A DNA stretch of 64,000 bases from Microbacterium oryzae. Its GTDB lineage: Bacteria; Actinomycetota; Actinomycetes; Actinomycetales; Microbacteriaceae. The notes beneath the pieces are model-generated. The model made no database searches, had not been told where the DNA came from, and worked only from the letters and a program-made list of their open reading frames with translations. Position numbers and translations under genes: made by a program. Every line of letters begins with the position of its first letter. Positions within the stretch are counted from its first letter, which is position 1. Shown piece by piece: positions 26,518-35,745 of the stretch. The DNA lies in contig NZ_CP032550.1 in NCBI RefSeq assembly GCF_009735645.1, positions 992,001 through 1,056,000 on the forward strand, in the 5' to 3' direction.

Positions 26518-27084
26518 ATGGCCCTGGGCTGGGGGGACGAGGTGAGCCGCCCCCCGCGGGCGCGCGACAAGGTCCTCGACGCCTTCGAGGACGTGCTGCG
26601 GGAGGACGGCGAGCGGGCCGCGACCCTCGAGAACGTCGCCCGCCGCGCGGGCGTCTCGAAGGGCGGGCTGCTCTACCACTTCCGCACACGGGACGCGCTC
26701 GACGTCGGCCTGTTGGAGCGCATGCAGGGTCTCGCCGCCGCCGACCTCGAGACCATGGCCGCGGCGCCCGAGGGGCCCGTGCACTACTTCCTCGCGACGT
26801 CGGGGCACGTCGGCAGCCCGTTCGACCGGGCGATCCTCGCCGTCAGCCGGCTCGCGCACGGCGGCAACGTGCCCGCCCGCACAGCGTTGACGGAGCTGCG
26901 CACGATGTGGGCCGAGGCCATCCGCCCGCACGTGCGCGACGAGGCCGCCCTCGACCTCGTGCTGCTCGTCAGCGACGGGCTCTACATCAACACGGCATCG
27001 CTGAACGACGTGCCGGGGCCGGTGCCTACAGGTGCCGCCCTCGAGGCGCTGATCCAGCTCGTGGAGGGCGCGACGCGCGAGTGA
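26518..27084 (+). CDS. TetR-family transcriptional repressor
   Basis: The protein has 188 residues if started at ATG 26518; GTG 26542 is an alternative. The N-terminal HTH is typical: ARDKVLDAFEDVLREDG, then TLENVARRAGVSKGGLLYHF, with the canonical SKGGLLYHF recognition helix. The C-terminal ligand domain is helical and unspecific. It diverges from the DHA2 exporter and shares a palindromic operator with it. Local repression of the exporter and of itself is the expected role. Confidence 0.9.
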   Translation: MALGWGDEVSRPPRARDKVLDAFEDVLREDGERAATLENVARRAGVSKGGLLYHFRTRDALDVGLLERMQGLAAADLETMAAAPEGPVHYFLATSGHVGSPFDRAILAVSRLAHGGNVPARTALTELRTMWAEAIRPHVRDEAALDLVLLVSDGLYINTASLNDVPGPVPTGAALEALIQLVEGATRE

Positions 27085-27113
27085 CGCGCGGGCGGATCCG
27101 CGCGCTTGCGGGG

Positions 27114-27315
27114 TCGGTGGTGCGGAACTCGCGGCATCCGGGCTCAAAGCGCGAGAACGGCACCACCGAATTCGCGCGCGCCGCGCTCGGTGGTGCGGAA
27201 CTCGCAGATTCGCGACTGAAAGCGCGACAACGGCACGGCCGAACCGGCAGACGCCGGATTCCGTGGTGCGCAACTCCCGCCATCCTGCCCGTAACGCGCG
27301 AACGGCACCGCCGAA
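27114..27315. repeat. Three structured intergenic repeats of about 57 bp
   Basis: The copies are 27114-27170, 27187-27243 and 27260-27315, with starts 73 bp apart. Each begins with a form of GGTGGTGCGGAACTC and ends with a form of ACGGCACCACCGAA, with an internal AAAGCGCGA block in the first two. In the first copy the ends are a perfect 10-bp inverted repeat (TCGGTGGTGC and GCACCACCGA), so each unit can fold into a hairpin. They lie between the convergent TetR and serA genes. Function is unknown. A family of dispersed intergenic repeats is likely. Confidence 0.75.
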
Positions 27316-27330
27316 GCAACCAGCCCGAAC

Positions 27331-27366
27331 GCGACGAAGCCCTCGCCGAGGCGAGGGCTTCGTCGC
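27331..27366. terminator. Strong hairpin terminator after serA
   Basis: Perfect 17-bp arms GCGACGAAGCCCTCGCC (27331-27347) and GGCGAGGGCTTCGTCGC (27350-27366) lie between convergent serA and the TetR-type gene. There is no T tract, as is common in high-GC actinobacteria. It lies 8 bp past the serA stop and can serve both directions. Confidence 0.8.
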
Positions 27367-27374
27367 GAGGAGGA

Positions 27375-28967
<1,593 letters not shown>

Positions 28968-29113
28968 GGATGGATCCTTCGATGCGTTTGTGCGCGGGCG
29001 CGCGGGAGCGGGAAGACGCGCCACACGCCGTGGGGGCGCGACGGCGACCACTCTAGCGGAGCGGCGGAGGGCCGCCGTGCCGCGGCGTCACGCGACGACT
29101 CCGACGCGGCGCC

Positions 29114-29458
29114 TCAGAAGAGGTTGGAGGGGTTGGCCGTGAAGGCCTGCATGTCGAGCCAGAACACCGCGGTGAGCGCGAGCCCCGCCAGCAGCGACAC
29201 CGACAGCCAGAGCGCGCCGCGCGTGCGGCCGAGCCCGAAGGCGACCGCGAAGGCGGCGATCGGCACCAGCACGGCGAGGATCAGCACGACCCACGCGATC
29301 GCCGACAGCGAGATGTCCTGCGCGGAGGTGGCCTGCACGAGCGTCACGAGGTAGGTGACGGCGCTCCACACGGCGTAGGCGTAGAGCAGGGCGAAGAGGC
29401 CGGCGATGACGGCGACGACCCACCCGGGAGTCCGGCGCCTCGGCACGCTCGAGGTCAC
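29114..29458 (-). CDS. Small membrane protein (114 aa), function unknown
   Basis: The GTG start at 29458 overlaps the stop of the upstream 171-residue gene by 4 bp, which decides the start. Three hydrophobic helices are visible: WVVAVIAGLFALLYAYAVWS, AIAWVVLILAVLVPIAAFAV and ALWLSVSLLAGLALTAVFW. The N-terminus is Arg-rich and cytoplasmic in character. No family is recognised. It forms a two-gene membrane-protein operon with its neighbour, between prfB and serA. The pair is probably co-transcribed. Confidence 0.75.
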   Translation of the reverse strand: MTSSVPRRRTPGWVVAVIAGLFALLYAYAVWSAVTYLVTLVQATSAQDISLSAIAWVVLILAVLVPIAAFAVAFGLGRTRGALWLSVSLLAGLALTAVFWLDMQAFTANPSNLF

Positions 29459-29970
29459 TGCCCCACCACCCCCACCATCACGAACGGCCACGGCACGAGC
29501 AGCACGATCCCCGCGGCGAGCCACGCGAACCGCTTCCACTGCGCGACCCGGCGGGTGCCGAGCCAGGTCACGAGGAACCACAGCAGCGGCGCGGCGATCG
29601 CCAGCACCATGCTGCCCTGGAACATGAAGTCGGCGACGGCGTCCGTGCTCTGCTCGATGCGCTCGCGCAGGCGCGTGGCGCCGAGGTACCAGCCGACCGT
29701 CCACAGCAGCAGCACGCCGCCCATGACGCCGAGCGTGACGAGCGCGACGCTGCCGAGCGGGGGCGCAGCGGTGTCCGCACCGACGCCATGCGCTTCGTCG
29801 TCCGCCGAGCGCACGCGCTCGTGTCCGCGACCGACCGCCCGCCAGCCCTTCGGCAGGGTCGAGCCGTCGCCATCCGCCTGCTCGTCGGGCGTCGTGGCGT
29901 CGCCGCTCGGGTCGAGCGTCGGGTCGTCGTCACCGTCCCAGCTGAGGGCGTCGTCTTCGCGGGAGGCCAT
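29455..29970 (-). CDS. Membrane protein with acidic N-terminus (171 aa), function unknown
   Basis: The start was set at ATG 29970 (MASREDDALSWDGDD); an ATG five codons earlier is also possible. The first about 75 residues are acidic and probably disordered, ending in TLPKGWRAVGRGHERV. Three membrane helices follow (for example ALVTLGVMGGVLLLWTVGWY and VLAIAAPLLWFLVTWLG). Comparable Microbacterium proteins are often misnamed as DNA polymerase III gamma/tau because of the acidic low-complexity part; nothing here supports that. It lies 26 bp after prfB and overlaps the next small membrane gene by 4 bp. Confidence 0.75.
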   Translation of the reverse strand: MASREDDALSWDGDDDPTLDPSGDATTPDEQADGDGSTLPKGWRAVGRGHERVRSADDEAHGVGADTAAPPLGSVALVTLGVMGGVLLLWTVGWYLGATRLRERIEQSTDAVADFMFQGSMVLAIAAPLLWFLVTWLGTRRVAQWKRFAWLAAGIVLLVPWPFVMVGVVGQ

Positions 29971-29996
29971 ATCGCCAGGGTACAAGCTCAGCCGGC

Positions 29997-31106
29997 TCAG
30001 TCCTCGATCTTGCGCTTGCGCCAGCGGATGCCGGCGTTGATGAGGCCGTCGATGTCGCCGTCGAAGACGGAGGCGGGGTTACCGACCTCGAAACCGGTGC
30101 GCAGGTCCTTCACGAGCTGCTGGCCGTAGAGGAAGTACGAGCGGATCTGGTCGCCCCAGCTCGCGGTGATGTTGCCCGCGAGCTCCTTCTTCTTCGCCGC
30201 CTCCTCCTCCCGCTGCAGCAGGAGCAGGCGGGTCTGCAGCACCCGCATGGCCGCGGCGCGGTTCTGGATCTGCGACTTCTCGTTCTGCATCGACACGACG
30301 ATGCCGGTTGGGAGGTGCGTGAGGCGGACGGCGGAGTCGGTCGTGTTGACGGACTGCCCGCCGGGGCCGGACGAGCGGAAGACGTCGACGCGGATGTCGT
30401 TCTCCGGGATCTCGACCTCCTGCGCCTCCTCCATGAGCGGGATGACCTCGACGGCGGCGAAGCTCGTCTGGCGCTTGTCGGCCGAGCCGAACGGGCTGAT
30501 GCGCGCGAGGCGGTGCGTGCCGGCCTCCACCGAGAGCACGCCGTAGGCGTAGGGCGCGTCGATCTCGAACGTCGCCGACTTGATGCCGGCGCCCTCCGCG
30601 TAGGAGGTGTCCATGACCTTCACGGGGTACTTGTTGCGCTCGGCCCAGCGCAGGTACATGCGCATGAGCATCTCGGCGAAGTCGGTCGCGTCGTCGCCGC
30701 CGGCGCCCGAGCGGATGGTGACCACGGCGGAGCGCTCGTCGTACTCGCCGTCCAGCAGCGTCTTCACCTCGAGGTCGCCGATGACGCGCTCGAGATCCGT
30801 GATCTCCTTGCGGGCCTCCGCGACCGAGTCCTCGTCGCCCATCTCGTTGGCGAGCTCGACGAGCACCTCGAGGTCGTCGAGGCGACGCTCGACGGCCTGG
30901 ATGCGCGCGAGCTCCGACTGGCGGTGGCTCAGAGCACTGGTGACGCGCTGCGCATTCGCGGTGTCATCCCACAGGCCGGGCTCGGAGGCCTCCTGCTCGA
31001 GACGCGCGATGTCGGCGCGGACACCGTCGACGTCGACCACCTCTCGGATGTTCGCGAACGTGGTGCGCAGCGCCTGGATCTCGGCGGAAGGATCGAACTC
31101 AAGCAT
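29997..31106 (-). CDS. prfB: Peptide chain release factor 2
   Basis: RF2 recognises UGA and UAA and triggers peptide release on the ribosome. The 369 residues contain the stop-codon-reading SPF tripeptide ([15 protein letters not shown]) and the catalytic GGQ motif in [18 protein letters not shown]. The frame is continuous from [14 protein letters not shown], so the programmed +1 frameshift known from E. coli prfB is absent. It is divergent from the MFS gene at 31147 with a 40-bp gap, and the two small membrane genes follow in the same direction. Confidence 0.97.
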   Translation of the reverse strand: MLEFDPSAEIQALRTTFANIREVVDVDGVRADIARLEQEASEPGLWDDTANAQRVTSALSHRQSELARIQAVERRLDDLEVLVELANEMGDEDSVAEARKEITDLERVIGDLEVKTLLDGEYDERSAVVTIRSGAGGDDATDFAEMLMRMYLRWAERNKYPVKVMDTSYAEGAGIKSATFEIDAPYAYGVLSVEAGTHRLARISPFGSADKRQTSFAAVEVIPLMEEAQEVEIPENDIRVDVFRSSGPGGQSVNTTDSAVRLTHLPTGIVVSMQNEKSQIQNRAAAMRVLQTRLLLLQREEEAAKKKELAGNITASWGDQIRSYFLYGQQLVKDLRTGFEVGNPASVFDGDIDGLINAGIRWRKRKIED

Positions 31107-31146
31107 GACGCTTCAGCCTAGCCTGCTCGGGATACCGTGGGAGCCG

Positions 31147-32436
31147 ATGTCCTCCTCGCAGACCGCCTCGTTCGATCCGATTCGCCGCTACGGATTCATG
31201 GTCTACGGGCCGACGGCGCTGTACTCGCTGGGGCAGGGCGCCATCCTCCCGCTCCTTCCCGCCCTCGCCACGGACCTCGGCGCGAGCCTGCCCGCGGCCG
31301 CCCTCATCTCCGCGGCGATCGTCATCGGGCAGCTGGCCGGCAACATCCCGGCCGGATGGCTGGTGTCGCGTCTCGGGGAACGCCGGACGATGATCATCGC
31401 CGCTCTCGCCTCGCTGATCGGCATCGCAGGGATGCTCGTGGCCACGAACATCGCCGTCCTCGGTTTGTCGGTGCTGCTGGAGGGCTTCTTCGCGGCGTCG
31501 TTCGCGGTGGCGCGGCACACGTTCATGACCACCCGCGTGCCGTACACGCACCGAGCGCGCGCACTGGCGCTCGTCGGTGGCTCCTTCCGACTCGGCGGCT
31601 TCACCGGCCCCTTCGTGGCGGCGGGCCTGCTCGCGCTCTTCGGCGATGAGCACGCATCGGTGTGGTTCTTCGCCGCGTGCCTCGTCGGCGTCGCCGCTCT
31701 CGTCGCCTTCGGACCGGACCCCGAGGAGAAGGCCCGCATCGCCGACCGGATGGCCGAGCCTCGCGTCGCCGAGGAGGCGGCGGACCCCGTCGCGGAGGAG
31801 GACACCGGCGAACCCGTGTCGGCGCCGGTGACCGAGCGCATCGGCGTCTTCCGGACCATGCACCGCCACCGTGCGCTGCTCGCGCGGCTCGGCACGACCG
31901 CCGCGTCGCTCGCCGCCGTGCGCTCGGCCCGGCAGGCCGTGCTCCCGCTGTGGGGCGTCTCGATCGGACTCGACTCGCAGACCATCGCGCTCGTCGTCGG
32001 CGTCGCCGGAGCGGCGGAGTTCTCTCTCTTCTACGCGAGCGGGCAGATCATGGACCGGCACGGCCGGCTCTGGGCGGTCATCCCCGCGCTCCTCCTCATG
32101 GGCGCCGGCTTCGGCGGGCTCGCGTTCACGCACGACGTCGACCACACCGCGCTGTGGTTCGGCGCCCTGGCGGTCGTCATCGGCGTCGGCAACGGCCTGT
32201 CGTCGGGCATCCTCATGACCCTCGCCGCCGACGTCGCCCCACCGAAGGACCCCGCGCCGTTCCTGGGCGCCTGGCGGACGCTGACGGACGGCGGCGCCGC
32301 GCTCACGCCGCTGCTCGTCTCGGGCATCACCGCCGCCGCGTCCCTGCCCGTGGCCTGCGGCCTCGTCGGCGTCGTCGCACTCGCCGGCGCGGGCGCCTTC
32401 CTCCGCTACGTGCCGCGCTACGCGCCCCGGCGCTGA
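31147..32436 (+). CDS. MFS transporter
   Basis: The protein has 429 residues from ATG 31147 (MSSSQTASFDPIRRYG), chosen because the frame upstream runs antisense through prfB. Twelve hydrophobic helices are visible, with GWLVSRLGERRTMII as the MFS motif A and GQIMDRHGRLWAV as its second-half counterpart. A long acidic central loop (residues about 195-235, rich in Glu and Ala) separates the two halves. The substrate is unknown. The gene stands alone between prfB and the Tad operon and converges on the latter with a 30-bp gap. Confidence 0.87.
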   Translation: MSSSQTASFDPIRRYGFMVYGPTALYSLGQGAILPLLPALATDLGASLPAAALISAAIVIGQLAGNIPAGWLVSRLGERRTMIIAALASLIGIAGMLVATNIAVLGLSVLLEGFFAASFAVARHTFMTTRVPYTHRARALALVGGSFRLGGFTGPFVAAGLLALFGDEHASVWFFAACLVGVAALVAFGPDPEEKARIADRMAEPRVAEEAADPVAEEDTGEPVSAPVTERIGVFRTMHRHRALLARLGTTAASLAAVRSARQAVLPLWGVSIGLDSQTIALVVGVAGAAEFSLFYASGQIMDRHGRLWAVIPALLLMGAGFGGLAFTHDVDHTALWFGALAVVIGVGNGLSSGILMTLAADVAPPKDPAPFLGAWRTLTDGGAALTPLLVSGITAAASLPVACGLVGVVALAGAGAFLRYVPRYAPRR

Positions 32437-32466
32437 CGCAGCCGGCCTGCTGCCCGTCGGGGCCAG

Positions 32467-32880
32467 TCAGTTGAGCGCGGTGCGGCTGGTGGCGGTCGCC
32501 TGCAGCGGGACACCGGATAGCACGAAGGCGCTGACGAAGGGCGCCCGCCAGGTGATCGACACGGTGACCCGTGCCGACAGGCCATCGGGCGTCCCCGCCG
32601 AGACGAGCACCGGATCGCCCGGCATCGCCGCCACGACCGCCTCCGCCTGAGCGCGCACCGACGCATCGTCGAGCACCGCGCGCGCGGCCTCTCCGTCGAC
32701 GACGAGCGTGAAGCCATCCGCCCCGGCCAACGCGGCGGCGTCGGCGACGGCGTCGAGGCGCTTCTGCGCGAGGTGGAGGGACGTGGCGCTGGCGGACACG
32801 ACGATGAGCGCGATGGCGAGCACCGCGTAGGCGATCGTGAGCGGCAGGACGCTCCCCCGCTCATCGCGCAGGAGCGTCAC
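32467..32880 (-). CDS. TadG-like / Flp pilus-assembly TadE/G-like protein
   Basis: The GTG start at 32880 overlaps the TadE stop (GTGA), giving 137 residues. It has the TadE/TadG-type N-terminus LRDERGSVLPLTIAYAVLAI: a short charged leader, then one membrane helix, then LAQKRLDAVADAAALAGADG. That LDxxADAAALAG pattern is typical of TadG-like Flp pilus assembly proteins. The rest is an extracytoplasmic domain. It is the last gene of the Tad run. No vWA domain is present, so it is the short actinobacterial form. Confidence 0.8.
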   Translation of the reverse strand: MTLLRDERGSVLPLTIAYAVLAIALIVVSASATSLHLAQKRLDAVADAAALAGADGFTLVVDGEAARAVLDDASVRAQAEAVVAAMPGDPVLVSAGTPDGLSARVTVSITWRAPFVSAFVLSGVPLQATATSRTALN

Positions 32881-33347
32881 GGCGCACTCCAGAAGCGCGA
32901 CACCTTCTGCACCGAAGCCGCCTCCACGGGCACGCTCGTGAGACGGTCGAGGCCCAGCACCGGCGGGACGAGCGGGAGAGGCACCGTCGCCCCGACGGTG
33001 ACGATCACCGATGCCCCGGCTCGCGGGCACTCGCCGGCGGGGACGCACGAGAGGGAGACCTCCAGCGCGTCGCCGTCCAGGCCGTACTCGGCCGCGACCG
33101 CGTCGATCACCCGCGGCAGCGCTTCCGCCGCCTGCTGATCGGCGCCCGTCCGCGCGACGGCGTGAGCCGCGTGCCGAGCCGCGGCCTCCACGCCGAGGGA
33201 TCCCTCCTGGACGGCACTCAGCGCGACGACGAGGTAGGCCAGCGGCACCAGCAGCACGAGACCGGCGACGAGGAACTCGAGGGCGGCCGACCCGCTCTCG
33301 TCACGCAGGCCCCGAATCGCCTCACTCCAGGCCTTCGACCGGGGCAC
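32877..33347 (-). CDS. TadE-family pseudopilin
   Basis: The product has 156 residues with GTG start 33347. The N-terminus has LRDESGSAALEFLVAGLVLL, the TadE pattern with the conserved Glu five residues after the Gly that prepilin peptidase usually recognises, followed by a single membrane helix. It has two Cys (SCVPAGEC) that could form a disulfide outside the cell. It overlaps the preceding TadE gene by 26 bp and the TadG-like gene by 4 bp. Minor pseudopilins like this support assembly of the Flp pilus. Confidence 0.83.
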   Translation of the reverse strand: MPRSKAWSEAIRGLRDESGSAALEFLVAGLVLLVPLAYLVVALSAVQEGSLGVEAAARHAAHAVARTGADQQAAEALPRVIDAVAAEYGLDGDALEVSLSCVPAGECPRAGASVIVTVGATVPLPLVPPVLGLDRLTSVPVEAASVQKVSRFWSAP

Positions 33348-33705
33348 GAGCGCTCACCTCCAGCGTGCCGGGCAGGCCGACGAACCCGATGACCGGCGTC
33401 GCGGACCGCACCCTGACGACGAGCGCGTCGCCCTCGCGCGAGACGACGACATCGCGCGCGTACTCGGGGCCGACGGATCGCTCGATGAGCGTCCGCGTGC
33501 GCTCCGCGCCGCCGGCGGGCCCCACATCCGCGAGGGCGGCGTGGTACGCGCCCTCGACTGCTGCGTCGTGCAGCACGTTGCGGACGTGGACTGCGAGCCC
33601 CAGCTGCACGACGGCGAGGGTGAGCGCGGTGAGGAGCGCCGCGACGAGGACGAACTCGGCCGTGCCGGAGCCGCGTTCGTCGTCGCGCAGGCCCGGCGTC
33701 GGCAT
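33322..33705 (-). CDS. TadE-family pseudopilin
   Basis: The product has 127 residues. The N-terminal LRDDERGSGTAEFVLVAALL has the prepilin-peptidase-like Gly and conserved Glu, then one hydrophobic helix. NVLHDAAVEGAYHAALADVG follows, as expected for TadE proteins. It lies one base after the Flp-like gene stop and overlaps the next TadE gene by 26 bp. It is a likely minor component or platform factor of the Tad pilus. Confidence 0.83.
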   Translation of the reverse strand: MPTPGLRDDERGSGTAEFVLVAALLTALTLAVVQLGLAVHVRNVLHDAAVEGAYHAALADVGPAGGAERTRTLIERSVGPEYARDVVVSREGDALVVRVRSATPVIGFVGLPGTLEVSARAPVEGLE

Positions 33706-33706
33706 C

Positions 33707-33922
33707 TCAGATCCCGTTGACGCTGCTGATCGCGCGCTCGAACAGGCCCGTCAGTGCTGGGCCGGCGAGCGCCCAGATCAGGACGACCAAACCGGCGGAC
33801 ATTAACGTGATCAGGACCCATCCCGGGACGTCGCCGCGTTCATCATCGGCGACGTCGCGGATGACGTCGCCCCAGGCGGTGCGGGTGCGGACGAGGAGGT
33901 CGTGCAGTGCCGTGGTGCTCAT
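33707..33922 (-). CDS. Flp-like pilin or small Tad-associated protein
   Basis: The product has 71 residues. A leader of about 29 residues ends in DDERGDVPG and is followed by one hydrophobic helix, WVLITLMSAGLVVLIWALAG, and a short tail. The size and the position between TadC and TadE are those of the major Flp pilin in actinobacterial Tad loci. The sequence after the Gly is unusual for Flp, so assignment rests mainly on context. It resembles DUF4244-type small proteins found at this position. Confidence 0.7.
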   Translation of the reverse strand: MSTTALHDLLVRTRTAWGDVIRDVADDERGDVPGWVLITLMSAGLVVLIWALAGPALTGLFERAISSVNGI

Positions 33923-33943
33923 GGCGGTTCCTTTCTGGGTCGC

Positions 33944-34888
33944 TCAGCCGAAGCCGAGGCGGAGCATGACGATGCCGGGGAAGACGGCGAACAGAACGCT
34001 GAGGGGCAACAACCCGAAGACGAGAGGGAGGAGCATGAGGATCTCCTTGCGCCCCGCCTGCTCGATGAGCCCGCGCTTTGCCTCCTCGCGCGCGTCGGCC
34101 GCCTGCGCCTGCAGGGTCTGGGCGAGCGGGGAGCCGCGCTCGATGGCGGCGACGACGTGCTCGACCGCGCGCCCGAGCGCAGGCACCGGGAGTCTCCGCG
34201 CCATGGCCACCAGCGCGTCCGGCAGCGTGGATCCCGTCCGCACGTCGAGGACGACCGAGCGCAGCTCGGCGGTGAGCTCCCCCGAGCCGAGAGCCGCGAC
34301 CCGGCCGATGCTGTCGAAGATCCCCTCTCCGGCCGCAAGGCACAGGGCGAGGAACTCGAGGACCGTCGGCAGCTCCTCGGCGACCCGCGCCATCCGGGAT
34401 CGCGCTCGCGCGGTGAGGAGGAGATCGGCCCCGATGGCGCCCGCTGCAGCGCACACCAGCGGGAGCGCGAACGAGGGGGCCGAGAGCGACCCACCCAGCG
34501 CGACGACGATGACGGCGAGACCGCCGGCGACGAGGCCGACGAGGGTCGCCGCCAGCTGCTGCCCGCGGAAGGCTCCGACGTCGACCGGGCGCCCGGCCTG
34601 TGCGAGGCGGCGCGCGATGCCCTCGTTCCCGCCGAGCACGGCGGCGAGACGCCGCTGAGCCGCCGCCCACAGCGCGCGGAATCCGCCCGCGATCGCGGCG
34701 CCGGGATCGGCCACGCCCGTCCAGGCTGTGGTCCCGGCCGGACCGGTGATGTCGCGCAGATACGGCGCGATACGACGCGCGAGGCTCGGCGCGCTCCATC
34801 GCGGGGTGAGCATGAAGAGGGCCCACACACCGGTTCCGAGCGCGCCGCCCAGCAGCAGCGCGAGGGCAGCGTCCGTGGCCCAGATCAC
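33944..34888 (-). CDS. TadC-like type II/IV secretion platform protein
   Basis: The GTG start at 34888 overlaps the TadB stop by 4 bp and gives 314 residues. It has a GspF/TadC domain: RMARVAEELPTVLEFLALCL, AAGEGIFDSIGRVA, and TGSTLPDALVAMARRL, plus paired membrane helices near the C-terminus ending LSVLFAVFPGIVMLRLG. It is an inner-membrane platform protein of the Tad pilus and pairs with TadB. Confidence 0.87.
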   Translation of the reverse strand: MIWATDAALALLLGGALGTGVWALFMLTPRWSAPSLARRIAPYLRDITGPAGTTAWTGVADPGAAIAGGFRALWAAAQRRLAAVLGGNEGIARRLAQAGRPVDVGAFRGQQLAATLVGLVAGGLAVIVVALGGSLSAPSFALPLVCAAAGAIGADLLLTARARSRMARVAEELPTVLEFLALCLAAGEGIFDSIGRVAALGSGELTAELRSVVLDVRTGSTLPDALVAMARRLPVPALGRAVEHVVAAIERGSPLAQTLQAQAADAREEAKRGLIEQAGRKEILMLLPLVFGLLPLSVLFAVFPGIVMLRLGFG

Positions 34889-35745
34889 GCGAACCACCTC
34901 CGCGGCTCCGGCAGGCGGCCGATCCGCAGCATCACGCGGAAGGCCACGAGCGAGACGACCGCGCCGGCGAGGAGGAGCGCGTTCCCCTCCGGGCTCGCAT
35001 ACGCCGCCGCCCCCTCCGGCCGCATCGCGAGAAGCGCGACGATCACCCACGGCGCACCGGCGCCGAGGATGGCCGCGCCGCGCGTCCAGGACTGGCGGGA
35101 CTCGACCTCTGCGCGCAGCGCGGCGTCCGCGCGCACGGACGCCGAGAGCGCACGCAGCACCGGGGTCAGCTCGGTTCCGCCGACCTGGCGCGCCATGCGC
35201 AGCGTCTCCACGATGCGATCCGCCATCGGGTCGGCGAGCGCGGTCTTCAGGCGGTCGGCGCTGGAGTCGAAGTGGCCGGAGGCCGCCATATCGCGCTCGA
35301 ATGCGGCGAAGGCCCCCCGGAGGGGCGCCGGCGCCGACCAGGCGAGGGACGAGATGGCGTCGGGCAGCGACATGCCGGCCCGGACGGAGGCGATGAGGAG
35401 GTCGCAGACATCGGGCCAGAGCGTCCGTCTGCTCCGCACGAGACGCACCGCACGCGAACGCAGCCACAGCAGGGGCGCGGCGGCGCCCGCACCGGCCGCC
35501 AGCAGCGCGAGGACGACCACCGAGGTGGCGAGCCAGACCGCCGCGGCCGCGGCGAGCGCCGCCGCCGCGCAGAGCGCACCGAGGACGCGCGAGGGGATGT
35601 GCGCGAGTCCCGCCGATTCCAGCAGCGCGGACAGCGCGGTCGGTCGTGTGCGGACGACGCGCTCGCGCACCGGCCAGAGCCACGGCGCCAGCGCGAGGAG
35701 CACCCCGGCGGCGAGCGCGGCGCCGAGGAGGAGGGTCACCGCCAT
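34885..35745 (-). CDS. TadB-like type II/IV secretion platform protein
   Basis: The product has 286 residues with GspF-type features: an N-terminal membrane segment, LWPDVCDLLIASVRAGMSLP, RQVGGTELTPVLRALSASV, and two C-terminal helices with RVMLRIGRLPEPRRW. It overlaps the TadA gene by 10 bp and TadC by 4 bp. TadB and TadC form the membrane platform driven by the TadA ATPase. Confidence 0.87.
   Translation of the reverse strand: MAVTLLLGAALAAGVLLALAPWLWPVRERVVRTRPTALSALLESAGLAHIPSRVLGALCAAAALAAAAAVWLATSVVVLALLAAGAGAAAPLLWLRSRAVRLVRSRRTLWPDVCDLLIASVRAGMSLPDAISSLAWSAPAPLRGAFAAFERDMAASGHFDSSADRLKTALADPMADRIVETLRMARQVGGTELTPVLRALSASVRADAALRAEVESRQSWTRGAAILGAGAPWVIVALLAMRPEGAAAYASPEGNALLLAGAVVSLVAFRVMLRIGRLPEPRRWFA

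Noticed and set aside
27114..27315. Possible CRISPR array
   Set aside because: There are only three degenerate copies of about 57 bp with about 16-bp spacing, and no cas genes are in the window.
29455..29970. DNA polymerase III gamma/tau subunit
   Set aside because: Only acidic low-complexity similarity could suggest it. The protein is short, has three membrane helices and no ATPase motifs.
29997..31106. Programmed +1 frameshift in prfB
   Set aside because: The frame is continuous from the start codon to the stop and contains no in-frame UGA near codon 25.
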